NCBI GenBank assembly: GCA_945874585.1
Contig: CAMCHB010000014.1
Location: 1 to 17,025 of the forward strand
Reading direction: 5' to 3'
Source of the DNA: an uncultured Clostridium sp.
Lineage (GTDB): Bacteria; Bacillota; Clostridia; TANB77; CAG-508
DNA: 17,025 nucleotides
The notes below the pieces were generated by a model. The model was given only the letters and a program-made list of their open reading frames with translations, had not been told where the DNA came from and did not search any database. A program made the translations under genes and the position numbers. The number at the start of each line of letters is the position of its first letter. Position 1 is the first letter of the stretch. Positions 13,159-17,025 of this stretch are shown piece after piece.

Positions 13159-14943
13159 ATGGAAAAGAACAAAAAGAATCAAAATCAACAAAAGAAATAT
13201 TGGATTTTAGGGACAATTCTTGTTGTGGTAGTTGTAGTGGCCTGCGTTGTTTTGGGAATTTTTCTAAACAAAAATCAAAAGCAAGATGATATTCCTTATA
13301 CAGAATTGATTGGTTTTATCAATGAGGGAAAAGTAGAAAAAATTGAGATGACAACAGGAAGTACAACATTAAAAGTAAAAATGCAAGGGGAAGAAGAGGA
13401 ACGTAAAGCCATCGTACCAAATGTGCAAGTCTTTATGGAATTGGTACAAAATAAAGTACAAGAAGGTAATTCTATTGAATTGATTCAAAAGCCAGTCAAT
13501 GCTTTCAAACAAGTAGCATCTGCCGTTTTTGCTTATTTGCCAACTATTATGATTGTTGCTTTATTCATTTTAATTATTAAAATGCAAGGATTGGGTGACA
13601 AAGGAAAAGTTTATACAGGAGAAGAAAATCGAACAGATGTAACTTTTGATGATGTGGCAGGTTTGGAAGAAGAAAAAAGCGAAATGATGGAAATCGTAGA
13701 TTTCCTAAAAGAGCCAAAACGATTTCAAAAGATGGGAGCAAAAGTCCCAAGAGGAATTTTGTTATGTGGTAAACCAGGAACTGGCAAGACTTTGATTGCT
13801 AAAGCCATTGCGGGAGAAGCAAATGTTCCATTTATTTCTATGAGTGGTTCTGAATTTATCGAAATGTTTGCAGGACTTGGAGCTTCTCGTGTTCGAAAAT
13901 TATTTGAAAAAGCCAAAAAGATTTCACCTTGTATCGTTTTCATTGATGAGATAGATGCGATTGGTTCTAGAAGAACCAGTTCCAGTGGTGCAGAATCTGA
14001 AAACAATCAAACATTAAATCAATTATTGGTTGAAATGGACGGATTCGAATCAGATAAAACAGTTATTGTTTTGGCAGCAACAAACCGACCAGAAATGCTA
14101 GATAAAGCTTTATTAAGACCAGGTAGATTTGATAGACAAATTGTAATCGCAGCACCAGATCAAAAAGGAAGAGAAGAAATTTTGAAAATTCATGGCAAAA
14201 ATAAAAAATTTGCTCCTGATATTCAATTTGAAGATATTGCAGAAGATACAGCAGGATTTACAGGAGCTGAACTAGAAAATGTCTTGAATGAAGCAGCTAT
14301 TATTGCAACCAGAAGAAAAGGTGATTGTATTACCAAACAAGATTTAGAGGATGCTGTTAAGAAAGTAACAGTTGGTTTAGAGAAACATAGTCGTGTCATT
14401 TCTGAAAAGGATAAAAAATTGACAGCTTATCATGAAGCTGGCCATGCGGTTGTTAGCAGATTTTTACCAACACAAATGGGTGTAAAAGAGGTTTCTATTA
14501 TCCCAAGAGGAGTTGCTGGTGGCTATACCATGTATAAGAATAATGAGGATAAATATTACATTTCAAAAACAGAAATGGAAGAAAAAATGATTGCTTTAAT
14601 GGGTGGTAGAGCAGCAGAAAAAGTGGCACTAAATGACATTTCAACAGGTGCTAGCAATGATATTGAAGTAGCCACACAAATTGCCAAAGATATGGTAACA
14701 GTTTATGGTATGAGTGATACTTTAGGACCAGTATCTTTAAAAGCAGAAGAAGATCGTTTAGCACTAGGATTAAATATTGAGGATGTTGTTGGACAAGAGG
14801 TTCGCCAATTGATTGTAAATGCTTATCAAAATGCACAAGCTATTTTAAGAAATCATATGGACATTTTAGACCAAGTCGCTGCTAGATTACTAGAAAAAGA
14901 AATTATCTCAGCAGATGAATTTGAAAGTTTTTTTAAAGATTAA
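13159..14943 (+). CDS. ftsH: ATP-dependent zinc metalloprotease FtsH
   Basis: Membrane-anchored AAA+ protease that degrades misfolded membrane proteins and short-lived regulators. Membrane helices at about 14-36 and 119-140 flank the extracytoplasmic FtsH_ext domain. Walker A is GKPGTGKT at 204-211 (usually GPPGTGKT), Walker B FIDEID at 261-266, the pore loop F237-A-G-L-G241 (usually F-V-G-V-G), and the second region of homology NRPEMLDKALLRPGRFDR at 309-326 with arginine fingers R320 and R323. The protease has H425-E-A-G-H429 and the third zinc ligand D501 in GASND. At 594 aa it ends soon after the protease domain, without the long variable tail of many homologues. A start site AAGGGA lies near 13147-13152. 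Last gene of its unit, followed by a strong terminator. Confidence 0.97.
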   Translation: MEKNKKNQNQQKKYWILGTILVVVVVVACVVLGIFLNKNQKQDDIPYTELIGFINEGKVEKIEMTTGSTTLKVKMQGEEEERKAIVPNVQVFMELVQNKVQEGNSIELIQKPVNAFKQVASAVFAYLPTIMIVALFILIIKMQGLGDKGKVYTGEENRTDVTFDDVAGLEEEKSEMMEIVDFLKEPKRFQKMGAKVPRGILLCGKPGTGKTLIAKAIAGEANVPFISMSGSEFIEMFAGLGASRVRKLFEKAKKISPCIVFIDEIDAIGSRRTSSSGAESENNQTLNQLLVEMDGFESDKTVIVLAATNRPEMLDKALLRPGRFDRQIVIAAPDQKGREEILKIHGKNKKFAPDIQFEDIAEDTAGFTGAELENVLNEAAIIATRRKGDCITKQDLEDAVKKVTVGLEKHSRVISEKDKKLTAYHEAGHAVVSRFLPTQMGVKEVSIIPRGVAGGYTMYKNNEDKYYISKTEMEEKMIALMGGRAAEKVALNDISTGASNDIEVATQIAKDMVTVYGMSDTLGPVSLKAEEDRLALGLNIEDVVGQEVRQLIVNAYQNAQAILRNHMDILDQVAARLLEKEIISADEFESFFKD

Positions 14944-14950
14944 GAGAAAA

Positions 14951-14999
14951 AGAAATCTATTAAAAACAGTAAATGTATTTTGATAGATTTTCTTTTTTT
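14951..14999 (+). terminator. Rho-independent terminator after ftsH
   Basis: AAATCTATTAAAA (14953-14965) pairs with TTTTGATAGATTT (14978-14990), with one G-U pair, and a T-rich run follows (TCTTTTTTTC and further Ts). Confidence 0.85.
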
Positions 15000-15010
15000 C
15001 CTTTTTTAAA

Positions 15011-15039
15011 TTGAAATTTGTAGAATTATCCTGTATAAT
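15011..15039 (+). promoter_or_regulatory. Sigma-A-like promoter for the deacetylase-hydrolase unit
   Basis: TTGAAA (15011-15016), 17-base spacer, perfect TATAAT (15034-15039). It is among the best consensus matches in the window and starts just after the ftsH terminator. Confidence 0.75.
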
Positions 15040-15067
15040 TTAAAAAACATCAGAAGAGGGTGAAAAA

Positions 15068-15880
15068 ATGAGAAGAAAAAGGGGAATTATTTTAATAGTT
15101 GCTTTATTGATTGTGTTGGTTGCACTTTATGTAGCCGTATTTCACAGCAAAAATCATAAAGTAGCTGTTTTATGTTATCATAATCTAGCAACCAAGGAAG
15201 AAATGGCAAATTTTCAAGATGAGAAAGATTGGACTATTGATGTAACAAATTTTGAAAAACAATTGCAATATCTACAAAAACAGCATTACAAGACATTAAC
15301 CATGGATGAATTTCATCGTTGGAAAAAGGGAGAGTTAGAAGTGCCTTATAAAAGTGTTCTAATCACTTTTGATGATGGATTTTTATCCAACTATCATTAT
15401 GCATTTCCATTGTTAAAAAAATACAATATGAATGCAACTGTTTTCTTGATTGGAAAATCTGTAGACTTGGCCACACAAGAAGAATGGGACGGCAATATAA
15501 AGACTTATATGCCAATGAGTTTAGTGGAAAAATCAAAAGAAGAATATCCAAATATTGATTTTTGTTCTCATTCCTATGGATTACATGAGCAAAATGCCTT
15601 ACGTGAAAATTCTATCAATGACATGAAAGATGATGATACGATTTTCCAACAGTTGATCGTTAAAACAAATGTTTTTGCATATCCTTTTGGAAGTTATAAT
15701 CAAGCTATTACAGAAGCTTTGAAGGAAAAAGATTATGTAATGGCATTTCGCTATGGACCAACCAAGCACGATTACAAAAAGGCTTCCAGAAATGATGATA
15801 ATTATGCCATTTCAAGGCTAAATGTATCACATGGTATGGCAATTTGGAAATTTGGATTGCGTTTATGGTTACCAAACTAG
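15068..15880 (+). CDS. Membrane-anchored polysaccharide deacetylase (NodB/CE4 domain)
   Basis: Likely removes acetyl groups from a surface glycan outside the cell; the substrate (peptidoglycan or another polysaccharide) is not evident. An N-terminal uncleaved anchor spans about 6-25 after an Arg/Lys-rich start. The NodB domain has AVLCYHNL near the start, motif 1 TFDDG at 100-104 (catalytic base and metal aspartates D102, D103), and motif 2 SHSYGLH with H168 and H173, the H-S/T-Y-x-L-H version of the zinc-binding motif. Motif 3 is FAYPFGSYN near residues 200-208. At 270 aa it is a minimal single-domain enzyme. GAGGGTG at 15056-15062 is the ribosome binding site. The hydrolase gene follows after 17 bases, so the two are probably co-transcribed. 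Confidence 0.9.
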   Translation: MRRKRGIILIVALLIVLVALYVAVFHSKNHKVAVLCYHNLATKEEMANFQDEKDWTIDVTNFEKQLQYLQKQHYKTLTMDEFHRWKKGELEVPYKSVLITFDDGFLSNYHYAFPLLKKYNMNATVFLIGKSVDLATQEEWDGNIKTYMPMSLVEKSKEEYPNIDFCSHSYGLHEQNALRENSINDMKDDDTIFQQLIVKTNVFAYPFGSYNQAITEALKEKDYVMAFRYGPTKHDYKKASRNDDNYAISRLNVSHGMAIWKFGLRLWLPN

Positions 15881-15881
15881 A

Positions 15882-15889
15882 GAAGGGAG
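15882..15889 (+). promoter_or_regulatory. Ribosome binding site that sets a GTG start for the hydrolase
   Basis: GAAGGGAG lies 8 bases before GTG 15898. The longer reading from TTG 15844 would overlap the deacetylase gene and has no such site. Confidence 0.65.
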
Positions 15890-15897
15890 AAAATACA

Positions 15898-16791
15898 GTG
15901 AATATTGAGAAAATTTATTTTCAAGCAACAGATGGCTTAGAATTGGATGGCTTATTGCATAAGGGAGAGAAAAAAAGTAGTTCTGTCATTTTATCAGTGC
16001 ATGGCATGACGAGTAATTGTTTAAAAAAGAGAGAAGATGTAATTGCACGAGAAGCAATTGAAAACGGAATCGATTATTTTTCCTTTAACAATCGTGGCCA
16101 CGATATTCAATCTTATGCGAGCCAAAAAGTAGGGGGAACCCATCAAAAAAAGATTATTGGCATGGCCAATGAGGATGTGCTTGATTCTGTTTATGATATC
16201 AAAGGAGCCATTTTGACTTTGCAAGAAAATGGTTATACAGATTTTTATTTACAAGGGCACAGCTTAGGATGTACTAAAGTAGTGTATACGTATCATCAGC
16301 TAAAAGAAGCAAAAGATCCATTAGTGAATTCGATAAAAGCTGTCATTTTATTGTCACTAATTGATATACCAAGAATGCAACAAATTTATTTAGGGAAACA
16401 TTATCAGCCAATGATGCAAATAGCAGAAGAAAATGAGAAAAAAGAAAAGCTAGATCAATTGATGCCAAAAGAAGCTTTTATTCATCCAATCAGTACAAAA
16501 ACCTATTTGCGTTATTTTCGTGATAATCAAGCTATCAATTTTGCACAGTATCATAATAAGGAATATGATTTCCCAGAATTGAGCCAAATTCAAGTTCCTT
16601 TATTTATGCGATGGGGAAACTTATATGAGATGATTGAGCAGAAGGCAGAAGATCTTGTTCAATTGATCCAAGAAAAAGTGCATAATCCATTCCAAGATAT
16701 AGCTTATATAGAAGGGGCTGATCATGGATACTCACAGCATAAAGAGCAACTAGCAAAAGAAATCGTTCGTTTTTTAAAAAAGATACAATAA
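15898..16791 (+). CDS. Alpha/beta hydrolase, cytoplasmic, substrate unknown
   Basis: Alpha/beta-hydrolase fold enzyme of 297 aa, probably an esterase or related serine hydrolase. No signal peptide or membrane segment is seen. Family elements are VHGMTSN near residue 40 (oxyanion-hole strand), NNRGHD (about 62-67), the nucleophile elbow GHSLG at 120-124 with Ser122, and the catalytic histidine H276 in ADHGYS. The third triad residue is not in its usual form: the strand that normally ends G-x-x-D reads W239-G-N-L-Y-E244, so Glu244 may serve or the acid may come from elsewhere. The start is GTG 15898. No terminator is visible in the short gap to secA. The pairing with a deacetylase suggests, but does not prove, a role with acylated surface material. 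Confidence 0.82.
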   Translation: MNIEKIYFQATDGLELDGLLHKGEKKSSSVILSVHGMTSNCLKKREDVIAREAIENGIDYFSFNNRGHDIQSYASQKVGGTHQKKIIGMANEDVLDSVYDIKGAILTLQENGYTDFYLQGHSLGCTKVVYTYHQLKEAKDPLVNSIKAVILLSLIDIPRMQQIYLGKHYQPMMQIAEENEKKEKLDQLMPKEAFIHPISTKTYLRYFRDNQAINFAQYHNKEYDFPELSQIQVPLFMRWGNLYEMIEQKAEDLVQLIQEKVHNPFQDIAYIEGADHGYSQHKEQLAKEIVRFLKKIQ

Positions 16792-16820
16792 AATAAAATA
16801 AAATCATTTGGAAATATGTC

Positions 16821-16849
16821 TTGCAATCCCCAAAAATTAGTGATATATT
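16821..16849 (+). promoter_or_regulatory. Extended -10 promoter for secA
   Basis: TTGCAA (16821-16826), 17-base spacer, TATATT (16844-16849) preceded by TGA. Leader of about 30 bases; no regulatory RNA fits in it. Confidence 0.7.
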
Positions 16850-16885
16850 TATAACCAAATTGAATAAATTAGGAGGAATACATTC

Positions 16886-17025
16886 AATGGGCTTATTTGG
16901 AAATTATAGTAAAAAAGAAGTTAATGGAACAAAACCAATTGTTAAAAAAATCAATGCATTAGAACCAGAAATGGAAAAATTAACAGATAAACAATTATCT
17001 GAAAAAACGATAGAATTTAAAAAAA
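16886..17025 (+). CDS. secA: Preprotein translocase ATPase SecA, N-terminal part only
   Basis: Only the first 46 codons are in the window; the frame runs open to the edge. The segment PIVKKINALEPEMEKLTDKQ and the following LSEKTIEFK match the start of SecA, where IN-LE, L-D and KT-EFK are conserved before the first nucleotide-binding domain. The MGLFG start is typical too. AGGAGGA at 16871-16877 lies 8 bases before the ATG. SecA drives protein export through SecYEG. The catalytic motifs are outside the window, so completeness cannot be judged. Confidence 0.9.

Noticed and set aside
15844..15897. Longer hydrolase reading from TTG 15844
   Set aside because: It would overlap the deacetylase gene and lacks a ribosome binding site; GTG 15898 has one and begins at the first domain strand.
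1..17025. Mobile elements, phage genes, CRISPR arrays or defence genes
   Set aside because: No transposase, integrase, regularly spaced repeats or target-site duplications seen; all genes are chromosomal core functions on one strand.

Overview
The window looks like ordinary chromosome from an AT-rich, low-GC Gram-positive bacterium (Bacillota, most likely a clostridial lineage). The grounds are the strong AGGAGG-type ribosome binding sites, the A/T-rich third codon positions, WhiA, a FemAB-type ligase, a DUF1189-type membrane protein, and sigma-A-like promoters with 17-base spacers. TGA is used as a stop (for example at the end of prmC and whiA), so this is standard code 11 and not a Mollicutes code. 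All genes lie on the + strand. I see no phage, IS, CRISPR or plasmid signature.

Layout. (1) 1-367: 3' part of tRNA-Gly(UCC) with its terminator, an overlapping perfect 18-bp inverted repeat, an unexplained AT-rich stretch, and an extended -10 promoter for metG. (2) 368-1996: metG as a single-gene unit with terminator. (3) 2008-9823: a long tightly packed unit prmC, whiA, hemW, dprA, class A penicillin-binding protein, cysS, with 4-base or 1-base overlaps or gaps below 35 bases. (4) 9829-14999: a second unit, FemAB-type ligase, alr-like racemase, DUF1189-type membrane protein, ftsH. (5) 15011-16791: membrane-anchored polysaccharide deacetylase and alpha/beta hydrolase. (6) 16821-17025: promoter and first 46 codons of secA.

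How the genes fit together. The window mixes protein synthesis (tRNA-Gly, MetRS, CysRS, PrmC release-factor methylation) with envelope building and maintenance (bifunctional PBP, FemAB ligase that would take aminoacyl-tRNA as donor, alanine racemase, deacetylase, FtsH quality control, SecA export), plus WhiA, the HemW heme chaperone and DprA for DNA uptake/recombination. The ligase-racemase-DUF1189-FtsH unit reads as an envelope-maintenance operon, but that functional link is inference.

I did not find a convincing undescribed system. The best items for a second look are a CysRS whose HIGH motif begins with Thr (TIGN), the DUF1189-FtsH pairing, a divergent alanine racemase with the usual M-D-Q triplet changed to M-Y-H, a PBP tail with paired cysteines, and the unexplained tRNA-Gly/metG intergenic block. 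Residue numbers were counted by hand from the nucleotide positions.
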